64,000 nucleotides of DNA from Siphonodentalium dalli (taxonomy: Eukaryota; Mollusca; Scaphopoda; Gadilida; Siphonodentaliidae): NCBI GenBank assembly GCA_032622095.1, contig CP136064.1, positions 215,900,205-215,964,204 of the forward strand, given 5' to 3'. The notes under the pieces were generated by a model that was not told the DNA's origin, ran no database searches, and saw only the letters and a program-made list of their open reading frames with translations. The translations under genes were made by a program, and so were the position numbers. This document shows, piece after piece, positions 35,806-47,895 of the stretch (positions within the stretch are counted from its first letter, which is position 1; each line of letters opens with the position of its first letter).

Positions 35806-35959
35806 CATAACTTTCAATAACTTGTATTATTTTGTACAGTTATCTATAAAACTTTAGTACTTAACAGTTTACTGTATGGTCTATATGATCTCGACCATAG
35901 CAATTTACTATCGCCAAGGAATGGGTTAAAGATCTGCCGATCGTGATAGGCCTCTCGTT
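35806..35959 (+). mobile_element. Shared Helentron-like 3' terminus
   Basis: The ~130 bp preceding the end resemble copies 2 and 4. It closes with CTATCGCCAAGG, the hairpin GCCGATCGTGATAGGC (35936-35951, one arm base changed) and CTCTCGTT (35952-35959). It is most likely the 3' end of copy 5. Confidence 0.75.
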
Positions 35960-36749
35960 ATTGGTTGATGTAACACGCATGGGGCAAGACTGCATGGTTA
36001 GTTTGCCTTGGTAACTAACTATTCAGTCTTCTAAAGCTGCGTATATAACATATAGTGTATAGCACAGTCGCCAGAACAAAAATTAACTCCACCCCAATAA
36101 TACTTAATCCTATGTATTATAGTCCTGCAAATGGCTGGCAAAATACTAAAATATGCAATAAAAAATGTTTTATTTATTTTCCCGCAGAGTCATGAATTCA
36201 GATGGTAGACTGATCGCATACCCCAGTTGTGTTCATATAGTCTAGATAATGCAGCGTGGGTTTTTTTTTTTTTTATATTTCCTGTCAAATTGTCTATCGA
36301 CCTGCAAGAAAAAATGGGGGTTTTTTTTTTTTATATAACTACGTTTTTTTCTTTTCATAATCCGAACATATCTCTCATATTGTGCGGGTAAACACGTGTT
36401 GTTATACATTAGTTGTAAAGGGTAATGATTTTTCCCTACACATTGATTGTTTGAAATTTAGATATTTTGTTTAATTCATGAATGGGGGAGGCCTGAGCCG
36501 CGCCTCCTTAAATGGATTTGTTCCCATTTTCTTTTCTATAGTTATCCTTCTCTGTTTATTTGGAAATTTTGACTTTTTGTGGGTATCGATGCTGAAAGTC
36601 AATATGACTGTTTACCGTTATGGCGGATTTCAAGGAGTAGCAAACAGTTTTAATTTTCCGATTTCGAGTTTCTTCCTATGTCTTTTCTTTCTTTGTAATA
36701 TCTCAGTCTGAATCAGTCATTTGTGATCTGGTTTTAATGAAAATGAACG
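35960..36749. other. No recognised feature
   Basis: T-runs occur at about 36260-36275 and 36319-36332. There is a small open frame at 36478-36711 without recognised features. Confidence 0.4.
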
Positions 36750-36850
36750 TTAAAGGCCCACTTAATTTTCGATTCACCGATTATTTGTGTTATAGTGCCT
36801 TGATATAACAACCTATGCCATTAAATATGATTGAGTTCACCATCAGTTAA
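36750..36850. mobile_element. AGGCCCACTTAATTTTCGA-family MITE, left end only
   Basis: TTAA-AGGCCCACTTAATTTTCGA and about 80 bp of family interior (TTGATATAACAACCTATGCC) are present, then the match ends. Confidence 0.8.
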
Positions 36851-37149
36851 TAATGAGGGATGACACCAAGGGGTAATAAAATGACACCAAGGGGTAATAA
36901 AATGGTCAGCTTGCTAAATTTTTCATCAAGGATCTATCAATACACATTGACATGGAAAGGCTCAGATTTAAATAGTTCTATTAAAAATCATTTATTCAAC
37001 CTGATATAAATGAAACATAACACAATAATAGATTTTTCAAATAAATGTAAACTCTTACCTGAACTCTTCAAATAAAAATAGACTATTAAAAAAAACCATA
37101 ATAAAATAAAAACAAAGGTGTTAAAAGCAACTTTGACCGATTTCAACGA

Positions 37150-37510
37150 TATTCGATATATGGTTCTAGGATCACCTCTAGATGGGAGCTATCAAATTTG
37201 AATGAATTTTTATGAAAAATATGGCTGCTGGCAGCCATCTTTGATTTTACTCTTTGCTTCACTAAATCATTTAACACACCCTGCAGAGCTTATCCCTCAT
37301 GCGATCATCACCAACCTTCATATGGATCTTCGGTGTGACCTCAAATATGGGCGCCTACCATTTTTTCCCGAATTTTGTATATAAAAAAAATGGCCTCTAG
37401 ATGGGAGCCTCCATTTTCTCTCCAAATTTTTTTTTAAACAAACATGGCCACCAGCAGCCATCTTGGATTTCAAATGTCAATCTATCAGCATGCCCTACAG
37501 CCCACATTTA
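37150..37510 (+). repeat. Fragment of the 18.0-18.6 kb / 33.8-35.8 kb satellite family
   Basis: It contains CAGCCATCTTTGATTTTACT, CTTTGCTTCACTAAATC and CACCTCTAGATGGGAGC phrases in the orientation opposite to 18015-18620. Confidence 0.65.
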
Positions 37511-37794
37511 TTGGAGAACTGTTTTGAGACTTTTACAGTCTTTTTGGTAAATAAAAAGTAGGAATGCTTCTATAAGCATGATACGGAACATTGATCAGAT
37601 AAGTTCAGAAAAACTGAGTAAAATAGTAATTTGAAGCAGGTTGGAGGGGTGGGTCCCTATCCCAGAATCGGAGAAAAAAAATAAAAATTAGGGGGGGGGT
37701 GGGTACCAAGAGGGCGGAAAAAATAAAAAAGCGCTTAGTGTCCGGAAATTATTTCCTGACCCCCCCCCCCCCCCCCCTGCTTTGATCAGAAACT

Positions 37795-37927
37795 TGAGCA
37801 GAGAACAGACGTCTTTATCTCAACAAAAACAACAGGTTCACAGTTTATTACATCGAATAAGTTGAAAATACAATGTTTTGGAGCTTCCACTTTCAAATGG
37901 TATATAATATGGCATATATTTTATATA
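37795..37927. mobile_element. AGGCCCACTTAATTTTCGA-family MITE, right part without terminus
   Basis: It carries AACAAAAACAACAGGTTCAC, ATGTTTTGGAGCTTCCACTT and ATATGGCATATATTTTATAT, as in 51630-52101, then abuts a hairpin element at TATAG. Confidence 0.75.
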
Positions 37928-37933
37928 TAGAGG

Positions 37934-38054
37934 ATCTCACATGAGTTTCTATTTTATACGGAATTTATCAACCGAGTTCACTAAATTCGATTTGAGCCGA
38001 GGTTTACCGAGGCTCAAATAGAATTTAGAGGACGAGGTTGATAAATTACGTATA
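37934..38054. mobile_element. Hairpin module like that at 25185-25326, reverse orientation
   Basis: The arms carry AACCGAGTTCACTAAATTC and the complement, with loop GGTTTACC. The same AGGATCTC border adjoins TA-rich sequence. Its partner module is probably at 39553-39685, separated by later insertions. Confidence 0.78.
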
Positions 38055-38504
38055 TTAATAAGGGAAAGCTTTACAAGGTTATGACATCACATGAACAATA
38101 TGTTGTCAAGTGAAATATGACCAAGGAAACCTGAATTATTATATTTCACACTTGTGAATAAGAAAGACTGAATATCTAATCTTGTTGTATACTGTGTAAT
38201 GTCACAATATCAGCTTTTTCAGCTAAGATTCAAGGAGCATATGATGTCATGAAGAAGTACACATCATCTGAAAAATCACCAATGACCATATACATGAACA
38301 ACCACCCCCCCCCCCCACTTCTCCAAGACTCAATATCCCCACCAATTTATATGACTAAAGACAACCTGTATTGGAATATCCATAGAAGAATGGTGTATCT
38401 ACCATAAAATGTTCCTTCTAACTGAACAGTTTTGCTAAAAAATGATTTTCAGTAACAATATTTGTCAAGTTGACAGATGAAAATGGTGCTATTTGCTGGT
38501 CTTG

Positions 38505-39133
38505 AAGGTGACACTCCACAGTTTCTGCAGGGATTGGTGCAAAAATAAGGGGGGAATCAATTCAATAAAAAATAACTGAAATGTGATCCCACAACACATA
38601 TACAATGTATATATACCTGGGTTGAGCACATACTAGGCTTAAAGATTTTGGTACAGAATTGTCATTTTAATGGGGGTAGCAAGAGTTATGCCCCTTGATT
38701 GTGTGCCTGAAAAATGAAATTTTGATGCAAAAATGGACAAAATAAGCGTATTTCAGGCCCGTGGGACACAAAAACCAGAAAATCTATGGTATAGCCGCCT
38801 ATGTTGTCGGGAAGAACACTGTTTCCTCACAATAATATCAAAAAATTTCAAACTTCTCACCACTGTAATTGTTTTTTAAATATTTTTCATGCAGATGACA
38901 AATTTTAGGTGCTAAAAAGTCACGCTGGTGTCTGGAGCCACTGTTTCGCAGAAATCGCTACTACTTCATACTGGTGGGGTCAAGGTCACCTGAAACAATA
39001 TTTTTCAAAACTAAAAGACATCCTCTAAAAATCCACAAATTCATAACTAACCTTCTCTCAATAAACATACCACACCCATGGTGACAGAAAACACTGGTAC
39101 TCTATTCTAAGAAATTTACTGGAGTGTCACCTT
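38505..39133. mobile_element. TIR element with AAGGTGACACTCCA ends (629 bp)
   Basis: The termini AAGGTGACACTCCA (38505-38518) and TGGAGTGTCACCTT (39120-39133) are perfect inverted repeats. The interior is non-coding. No second copy was seen in the window. Confidence 0.78.
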
Positions 39134-39552
39134 AAGGGAAATGCAATTTTATTAATCTTTAATAGGGACCACACCTCCATATTCTCTGCATTATACCGCT
39201 TAAAATGATATATTACACCCCATGCGTTATTGCAATCACAGGCAGCAAGATTGGGTGGGGATTTACATGCACCCCCATGATTTCACCCCTTTTGGGTCTT
39301 TCAGAACCCAATGACGTTATGCTTGACGTAGTGACAAAATGGATATATTCAACCATCATATATGGCATGAAAAAGGTCTGAAATGATAAAATGTTGTATA
39401 AAATATATTATGAGATGCATATTTTCCTCAGATATCAAAATAAAACATAACATTTCATACAACAACTATCTTTATTAATACTCTCCCAAAACTATGGGTT
39501 AAAAAATTCCAAGTCTTATTTAGCATTTAAACATAGGACGAGTGTGGGATAC
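39134..39552. other. No recognised feature
   Basis: AT-rich non-coding stretch with no repeat boundary noticed. Confidence 0.4.
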
Positions 39553-39685
39553 CTTTTATCACATGATCAAATAAACCCGAAGCAACGCGAAATATTCATC
39601 GAAAACAACAATCATAAACTACAGCGATCGCAAGTTATTTGAAGAACGCCGTGACGTCATCGCACGCGCTGATATTAAACGTGTC
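39553..39685. mobile_element. Fragment of the (TA)n-associated modular element, reverse orientation
   Basis: TTTTATCACATGATC followed by a body matches the complement of 25060-25182 (GACGTCA, CGTGTCTATTA landmarks). Confidence 0.7.
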
Positions 39686-39696
39686 TATTACCGATA

Positions 39697-40090
39697 ATTA
39701 CTTGCGCCAGTCCATGCTGGACGCAAGTAATGTTTTCGGTGCGTATCTTTGTCTGTTGTCTGTCCTTCCGTGAATATCTTACGTCATACCGGAAGTACAT
39801 ACTGTAAAGAATGCACACGGAATAATATGAAATGGTTGCATCAATTGTAATTTAAATCAACATATATACTTAATGTGCATTGTATCTGGTTTTATTTTGG
39901 TTATAAATCGTTCATAAATGAATAATATTGAATGATTTCTTTCTGGAAACCGATCAAGACGCGATGACGTCATGACGCACATCAGGACGTCACAAGCTAC
40001 ATGGGCGCGCAAAACACCAGACATGATCGCGTCGATGTCCAGACAGCTGAGACCCGTATTGCACGGGCAGGCTAAACCATTCTAACCGCC
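39697..40090 (+). mobile_element. Possible further Helentron-like 5' end
   Basis: A hairpin at 39697-39731 (ATTACTTGCGCCAGTC ... GACGCAAGTAAT, small internal mismatch) is followed by TGTCTGTTGTCTGTCC, echoing the hairpin-plus-microsatellite layout of the other elements. There are no tandem units and the 3' end was not identified. Confidence 0.45.
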
Positions 40091-43000
40091 AACAACTTCG
40101 TGTTCTATTATTATAAATATATATATACTGCATGAAAAATAAAAGTGGGCAATAGTACTGCCCATTAGAAGACTATGTTATGTAACTTGAAACACGGGAA
40201 ATGTGTTTAGATCATGTATAAAAGATGCACGCGGAATAGTTTTTTTTTCGCAGAGACAGTGAGGTGCGAACATATTTCTGGAAAGTTTCTGTGAAGTTCA
40301 AAACATTTTCGAAAGATCATGGTACATATAAATCATGTCCGGCCAAACAGTCGAGCGCGTGGTTCAATTGAGAAACAATTGCACTGAAAAATGTGAATGT
40401 TGAAACATACGGATTATTAAATGCCTTATTAATTAACTGGGAAAACAACCTTTCTCATTTTCAACGCAATAGACATTTTGATGATATGTTCCAGAAGACT
40501 GTATAGATCAGTCGCTACAAGGGCATGCTCACATTGACACACTGTTCGCGTGGTCGCGTGTCTTTTATTTACTTGTGTCGGTATTTGTAACTTACTTTGA
40601 CGGTTTTTGCCGCTGAAGTGCTATGATATACACGCTTGACATCATTCTAGTCAAACTAGTAATTTAACCCAATTGGTATATAATATATATTAGCATCATC
40701 GGCAATCAATCATCTTCACACCCTTCATGTAAACGATGTCTCTATTGTTCTATAAATATGTCAAACAACTCCTACGTATCATTAGTGTAATAGATCAACT
40801 TGAAATAGTCTGTCCGTGTACACAAATATTTCAACAATGAATGAACTGAGATTTGATATCTAGATTTGTTTTTATCGATCTCTCAAACGAGGAGCCAACA
40901 CCCGTGGTTCAAAGTGGTGTTGGTAAGACAAAACAAAACATGTCAAATGTGTGATGTGCGCAAGTATAGGCAGCTCCAGTGAGTGCATTCTAGTTATGAA
41001 ACTGCTTTTATGGCCAAATTATGTGATAAAATGTTATCTGGGGGTTCAAAAATTTATTAAGTGGGTCTTTAAAATGGATCCCACCGTGATCATGTTTCAG
41101 CTTGATATACTGCGGGGTGTGGCAGGCCGTATATATACTTATTTGGTGGAATTTTGGCAGCACATGTACCGTCCCGTGAACACTCTTATGTTTCTTGATC
41201 ATGCAGAAGGAAGACGTTCAGTGCATTTACATGTAGTCGAGGGCTCTGGCAGTCAGTCCGCCGACTGTTTATGAACGTTTTTCGTTATAAATTATGCACT
41301 TGTTGTCGGATTTTGTTATCCTTCGGTTCGGTGATAAACCAACATAGTGGAAATGACGATATACTATATGATGGAGGGATATGATCCGGATCCTATACAT
41401 TTATATGTCGTAAATTTTCCAACGACTTTGGTATATAAAAATATATATATATTCTGCGATACTTGTGACATTTTCTGTCAAAAACAGCAACACCATTTCA
41501 GTGTGGAATCAATTTGGAGCTTCACATTAAAGCCACATATAACCAGCCATGGTATATGCGGGACATGTTGTTTCATTGCATAATAATAAAGCATATTATG
41601 CTAGCTATAGCATAATAAGGCAGACCCATTAAAAGAGACACTTAGTATGCATCAACCTTTGTCGAGCTTCTATGTCAATTTTCAGTTAATTGCGCTCAAC
41701 AGCACTAACTCAACTCTTTGTCTCCGGTTGATGCCAAACAATTTAGTAATAGCTTTGAAGTGAATATTTCTCTCTCTATTATAATTGCTTTGTTCAGCGT
41801 GTTGTCTGTGATGATTGGAATTGTTACATCGCGGAACGCTTTCACCCGTCGACGGTTATAAGAGAAAATAATCGTAACATGGGCCATGGCTCCCGAAAAA
41901 ACAAACCTCAATTGCAATATAATGAGGAGGTAATGTTTCTCTCAGCTGAAACATGGTGCCATATCAGCAATATATAGTCGCTATATTCTGAATCGATATT
42001 GGTTGTATTTATATATATCACATGAAACCCCTATTATATCATTTAAAAAGCCATTACATGTTTCCTTATATCTCACTAGTGATGAATAGGCGCCTGCTTC
42101 GCGGGATACTTGGCTCGCGCCAACAAAATGACCGCGCGGAGTAATACTATTTCGAAAAGCCTCGCATGAGATCAACACAAGACATTTCAAAATGATTGCT
42201 TTGTTCATTAAAGTTAAATTCTTGTCCAACTTCGTTGCACTAACGAAAATAGGCACTATGGGGGACTATATTTTTCGTCGCCAGTCAGTGCGCGATATAC
42301 TGATGTAAAGCGTCTCAGCCAAATTCAAATTCAAATTAGTTTATTCTCATTCATCATGATATGATATCATATAGAGATCAGAAATATACACGTAAAAGAG
42401 GTATGGCGTTGATACTGACAATTAAGTATACACGTTTTCTCTAACTAGATGAATGCATACTGCATCTACCATGTTCTAAATTTGTTCAAATTTTCAACGC
42501 GATCAAAAGATCGCGATACAGGGTAAAATATGGGGAGGGGGCACACTTTCTGAGGTGTTTGTAAGACATATTATAACGTGTTGTGCCTATTATACGGGGT
42601 GAGGTCCATATAGGCCTTCAGCTTATCATGCGTATCGGTTATGTAGGAAATGTCATGCACGTACATGTTTGTTTTGCAGATTGTTTGTGTATTGCCTGCG
42701 TGGTGTTTATTTCCGCGATGTACTGATTCATACAGCAGAAACACTGCGTCTATCCCGCTGTGATTATGATTACATGCATGCTGCTGACTGTATGTAGTAT
42801 GCACGTGTGAGACTGATAAGCATGCGTCGCGTGCTATGTATATGATTCAGTGGAGTCAATCCCATGACCGACACATGCAGTTATCTGGCGTGTAGCAATT
42901 AATAGCGCCTATACTAATTTCCATCACCGATTTGCTAATGACGTCATGCCCACCTGCATGTGAAGTTCACGTCTTCATCTAGTCCAAGTCTTGGACTAGT

Positions 43001-43622
43001 CTTCATCCATAATCATGCATACAAAATAAACAACTTAAAATTGTGACTCATGTGCATGTTCATGGGAAGTTCTGTCAAGTTCAGTTAGTTATAGTTCGCC
43101 CCTCCAGTCATATACCACAGGGGCTATATGAATATTTAAAAGGGTTGGGGGGGGGGGGGGTACCATGCGCCATTCACCATGAACACACATTATAATATGT
43201 CGAGTTTTATGTTTAGAAGAAATTTACGGCAATTGTGTCAACATGTAATGACTCTTTCCACAAAAACATAATTAGAAACATTGTGCTGACTGCATGTGGC
43301 GATGCGTGTGTATAGCCACTATATATAAATCCGAATCATGCATGCTAGGATGAACATACCTCTAATTACGCTTCAAATAAAAACACAATAAGAATACATA
43401 CCAGCTGTGTAAATATTTTGTTGGGGAAACCCCCTGACTTGTCTAAATATAAATTTCGGTTTGATATATTAATGTTGACTTGCGTCAGATTATATAAATA
43501 TATAATTCGCCACGAAATTTCCGATAATTTATTTATATAATGTAGGCATATATAAACTTTCCCCACTAGTGATAGGAATAAATATTTTCATATACCTATG
43601 ATAGTAGAGTATACAGGTAAGT
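40091..43622. other. Longest repeat-poor intergenic stretch; no gene recognised
   Basis: Several short open frames on both strands have no domain-like sequence. A CAAATTCAAATTCAAATTAG stretch at about 42320 is reminiscent of the tail of a non-LTR retroelement. It could contain the promoter or an untranslated first exon of the downstream calpain gene, but nothing specific marks it. Confidence 0.4.
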
Positions 43623-43692
43623 AGATCATGCCATGAATCTCTACTCTGGCTAACACCCTACGTAGCCAGAGTAGAGATGCGTGGCGTGATCT
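43623..43692. mobile_element. Minimal inverted-repeat element (AGATCATGCCATGAATCTCT ends)
   Basis: Two ~30-bp arms (AGATCATGCCATGAATCTCT then ACTCTGGCTA, and the complement) surround an 11-bp centre. Larger relatives with the same ends lie at 46109-47590 and 49222-50045. Confidence 0.82.
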
Positions 43693-43778
43693 AACAGGTA
43701 AGCAGTTGTGTGTTTTCGATTAACAATTGGAGCTATATATTCGTTGACATTCCTCAGTTTACATGTAACCTATTACAT

Positions 43779-43970
43779 TGCCTATTTAGTGATACCAATA
43801 ATTCATTTTATGATATATATCACTAAATGAATATATATGATATCATAAAATCGAACATGTGATATCACTAAATTCTTACCATTTTATGATATAATATATT
43901 CGATTTTGTGATATCATATATTCATTTTGTGATATCACAAACTGAATTATTGATATCACAAAATAGGTAA
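43779..43970. repeat. GATATC-rich inverted-repeat element
   Basis: The ends are inverted (CCTATTTAGTGAT on the left; ATCACAAAATAGG on the right). The interior is built from about eight GTGATATCAC-like palindromes alternating with AAATGAAT words. It is extremely AT-rich. Confidence 0.8.
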
Positions 43971-44034
43971 TAAATAGAAGAGCCCCATAGTAAAGTGACA
44001 TAAATAGAAACGGTCCGAAGCTTGCCGTACTGAA

Positions 44035-44760
44035 TATTGTGTTGTTGTTGTTGTTGTAACTGGGGGTTTAATTGGAAACCTGAGGTCATCTAAAACCAGG
44101 CTTGCAGTGTCTACGGATCAGGTTTTCATCACACGAATAATGATTAGATGCTCATTAGAATAATTTAGAAAGGTCTGTCTTGTTATCATAAATATGTAGT
44201 TTTTCTACCAAATCGCGTCCGGGGGAGCGGTACCTAATTCCAATATCTTGAAAACCGTTGACAATTTCTGTCAAATTCTTTCTACTTGTGATCTCCAGAT
44301 AACTACTGAGCCATATAAATTATATAGTTGGTCACGTATTGTTTATAACAAAGGTTTTAGTACTTAACATCGATGTTAATGCGTGCAAAATTAACTGTTA
44401 TCAATAAAATAATTGTTGTTGTTGTAACTGGGGGTCTGAAAGCCTGAACACATCTGTAATCGATTAAACGGCATCTCTGGACAACACTTTCAGTACAAGA
44501 TTCATATTGGGTCCCATTCAGATCAATTCGTAAATGTTTGTAATGTCATTATCAAAAATATGTATTTTTTTCAACCAAAAACGTGTTTGGGGGAGGGGTA
44601 GCTAAAATCCAATATCTCGCAAACCGTTCAAATTTTTTGTTAACTTCTTTCTTCATATGCTTGACAGATAACTAATACACCATATGGACTAAATATTTCA
44701 ATATTATTGCAATATCCGTTTGAATGATAATGTTCGAAAAATATAAAAAAATTTAAAAAG
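44035..44760 (+). repeat. Degenerate tandem duplication, ~370-bp unit
   Basis: Both copies start with GTTGTTGTTGTAACTGGGGG (44040 and 44413) and share later landmarks (AATATCT.G.AAACCGTT, TTCTTTCT, CAGATAACTA). The copies are well diverged and non-coding. Confidence 0.75.
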
Positions 44761-45439
44761 AGCGATTTTTCAACAAAAAATAAATGTTTCGGCTCCAAAT
44801 GGCACGAAAATCAAAATTAACCAACACTTCTTGCATATCAGGTACAGCTATGGTATGCTGTAGTCATTTTAACGCCTACAATGTGGGCTAATAACTTATG
44901 ACATAGCCGCAGGGCTCACTTTACCAAAATCGTTAATTTCTGGGAAAAGTCACTGGTGGGTATCGTTCATCGTCGATTGCGGAAAAGCCACCACCAATTC
45001 CGTTATTTTTCACTATCATTTTCGTCTACAGTATATATTTCTCCTTCAAAAAAAGTTGGTTTTAACTTGTTCTACCGTGGGTAGGGGTATATACCCGACC
45101 ACTTTTGGCGTTTGGCCGCTGTACTAAATGGGCACATGTGCACAGACGAGCCAGAAACTACCAATTTTTAGTTGGAACAGAACGCATATACAATAGAATC
45201 AACAAACAATTAATCCAATTCTAAGAAAATTTACCACACCAAAACAATTCTAAACAAAGTCCATTCTCTTGCTTGTTAGAACTAACACTTCTTGTCGAGA
45301 AGTCGCGATATAATACCCTTTCGCTAAAGAATATATTGTATTTTAATGTATCGCCAAACATCTATATAACGTTCTTTAAAAAAAAGTATCTGCAGTTTGG
45401 TTCAGCGATTGAATATCCATTCAGAATGGTATATGTGGC
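44761..45439. other. No recognised feature
   Basis: AT-rich, with one short open frame near the right end and no recognised motif. Confidence 0.4.
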
Positions 45440-45701
45440 TTTAACCAATTCTATACTACAGCATCATTGAATGTTCGGAAAATAAGTTCAACAAATTAAC
45501 AACCGTTATAGGACATAGGTCATTACCTAAGCATTTCCTTCAATACATATAGGGCTCCTTCTGTACTTGTATTTATCTGTTGTCTGACTTTACCACCTTT
45601 GCATCCCTCCAAATGAATAATAGACCATTCCGGTCAGCTGTTCCGGTGTACACTTTTTAACTGACTGGGAGAATCCATTCATGCAGTATAGAAAGGGTTA
45701 A
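45440..45701. mobile_element. CCCTTTCTATAC-family MITE, left end degraded
   Basis: The right end is CAGTATAGAAAGGG-TTAA (45698-45701). The interior shares TTCTGTACTTGTATTTATCT and GTCTGACTTTACCACC with the 61694-61922 copy. Confidence 0.75.
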
Positions 45702-46160
45702 GTTACTTTCGCTTTGAGATGCACGCCAGTGATGATATTATTTATCTGGCACCAAGTCTGGCTATATATCATAAAATATTAATACTCACGCGCATTACTT
45801 GACATAAACCATTCACAGATTCTTCTCTTCATAGCTAATACTGACAAGAAATTTATCATGTTTATGCAGTTTATGTTGAGATGGGTAATATAGGACGACA
45901 TGAGTTATTAGATATTAGATATTAGATAAATCCATCATACAGTGCGTATGTTTCGTGAATTGACTCAAGGATGTGTATTTTTTCGATTAATTGCTTTGAG
46001 ATGTGTTCGAGTTTGCAGAATCATTTTCAAACAAAATGTATATCTCGCATTTTCAATTAGATTCTGACATATAAAATAACTGAATGTTCGAGTTGTTAAG
46101 TATCACTTAGATCATGCCATGAAATAATCTCTACTCTGGCTTTGCAGTATAGATGGCCAT

Positions 46161-46659
46161 CAGGGTTCGCGCTGCCACTTGCCAATGGCAAAATTAATTC
46201 ATATTTGGCAAAAAATATTTTCATTTGGCAAAAGTTTTGGCAAGTCACTTTTCAATTCCTCAAGAAATTTGAAAAATATTGGCCGATCAATACCATTCAA
46301 TATAATTATATTAGTGGTTTTTTATACGGTTTAGGAAAAGTTAACACCTTTATTAAGATGCAGTTAATCTGATTGCCTTAGCATTGATGGTTGAGGGATT
46401 ACCAGTATTTATTGTGGTGGTGGTGTTTACATAGCTAATCCTCTTGTAATGTGCCCTTCTGATAAAGCAACCCTTCTACAATTTTATTGTTTGGTGATTG
46501 GTTTATTGTTGTATGATAAGCCACAAAATAAGACTCAATGTTGCAGAAAATGATACTATTAAGGATAGCATTTGGCAAATTCTAATAGAATTTGGCAAAA
46601 AATATTTTCTTTTGGCAACTTATTTGGCAAGAGTAAATTTTGGTCCAGCGCGGACCCTG
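46161..46659. mobile_element. hAT-like MITE, 499 bp with 8-bp target duplication
   Basis: The termini CAGGGTTCGCGCTG and CCAGCGCGGACCCTG are inverted repeats starting CAGGG, as in hAT elements. The flanks are ATGGCCAT (46153-46160) and ATGACCAT (46660-46667), a 7-of-8 match fitting the 8-bp hAT duplication. The interior is rich in TTTGGCAA words. A related left end CAGGGTTCATGCTGGCTGGC is at 63563. Confidence 0.82.
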
Positions 46660-46781
46660 ATGACCATAGATCATACTCCACCAGTTCAAAACATGAGAAC
46701 TTTTTGATGTTGTAACGTGGAAGTTTATAACATTGGAAAAAAACAGTGCTGGTTATATAATTGAAATATAATATTTCTTAG

Positions 46782-47269
46782 TTAAAGGTACTCAATCCGA
46801 ACAGAGGGTCCCCATCTCAACAGATTCCAACAACAACAATCCGATCAGAGGGTCCTATATTACTATTTCTTTGGCTTTGGGGGTAAAAAATATTTGATTC
46901 GAGTCGAGGAACCCATCAAACAAAGCTCAGAGTTATTAGATATTGATTTTTTAAATTTGTTATTTGCTCGAGATGAGTACTAATAATTGCCGTCAATTTC
47001 GTAACCTGCTCGAGATGTGTACACCAAAACACTATTCAAACAGACAAGGATGGATAACTCTAAAATCAAGTGGTAATAATAACGCAATTTTGACTGTCTT
47101 CTGGGCCAGAAAGTATTCCCGATAATGAAAAATAATAGATTTCTAAAATCGATATCTAACAAATCTGAGCTTTGATGGGTGACTTCCTCGACTCGAATCA
47201 AATATTTTTGACCCCCGAAGCCATTGAAATAGTAATTGAGAGGAGTTTTATCGGATTGAGTACCTTTAA
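46782..47269. mobile_element. AGGTACTCAATCCGA-family MITE, complete
   Basis: TTAA duplications at 46782-46785 and 47266-47269 flank AGGTACTCAATCCGA and TCGGATTGAGTACCT. The interior is a near-palindrome around TCTAAAATCAAGTGGTAATA. Confidence 0.9.
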
Positions 47270-47589
47270 TACTGCTCATTAATAATGAATTGCGATGTAG
47301 GTGAAGGTCCCAACTCTAAATTGCAGAATTTAGGTGAAAATTGTAGAATTTAGGTGACTTTGTGAGCGATTTTGCTTTGATTCACTTACAATCATGGAAT
47401 TTCTCCTGCATGGGTAAATCATTAAAAGTAGATTATTGAGGAACAAGTTTTAACAAAGAAATATATTCTCTGCCTTGTTTGTTCAATGTTATAAAATTCC
47501 ATGTCAGAACGGGTCAGAACACACAAAAATTCCCAGGTTTTGTGCTACATGGTGGAATATGATCTCTATGGGCATAGCCAGAGTAGAGA

Positions 47590-47823
47590 TTAAAGGTACT
47601 CAATCCGATCAGACACTCCTAAACTACTATTTCTTTGGCTTCAGGGGTAAACAATATTTTATTCAAGTCGAGGAACCTACCCATCAAAGCTCAGAGTGAT
47701 CAGATATCAATTTTTGAAGTTTGTTATTTCAATTGTTTCTGGGCCAGAAGCACGAGGGCAAACGGACGGTCTTGCAGATAAAGATGGACAACTTTTTTTG
47801 ACATGGGAGTCATGTCCCTTTAA
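47590..47823. mobile_element. AGGTACTCAATCCGA-family MITE, decayed right end, 72 bp upstream of the calpain coding start exon
   Basis: TTAAAGGTACTCAATCCGAT begins at 47590. The right side reads CATGTCCCTTTAA, which keeps TTAA but little of the terminus. It inserted into the right end of the 46109-47590 element. Confidence 0.7.
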
Positions 47824-47895
47824 TATTGAGATACCACAACAAAAAGTTAGTTTTGTCTTATTTATTATATAATTAAGATATTTCCTTTCTTTCAG

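Larger units (their letters stand above)
46109..47590. mobile_element. AGATCATGCCATGA-end element carrying two nested MITEs
   Basis: The left end AGATCATGCCATGA..ATCTCTACTCTGGCT and right end ATAGCCAGAGTAGAGAT (about 47574-47590) are inverted. Inside are a hAT-like MITE (46161-46659) and a TTAA MITE (46782-47269). The right end is cut by another TTAA MITE starting at 47590. An interior phrase GTAGGTGAAGGTCCCAAC is shared with 49222-50045. Confidence 0.75.
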
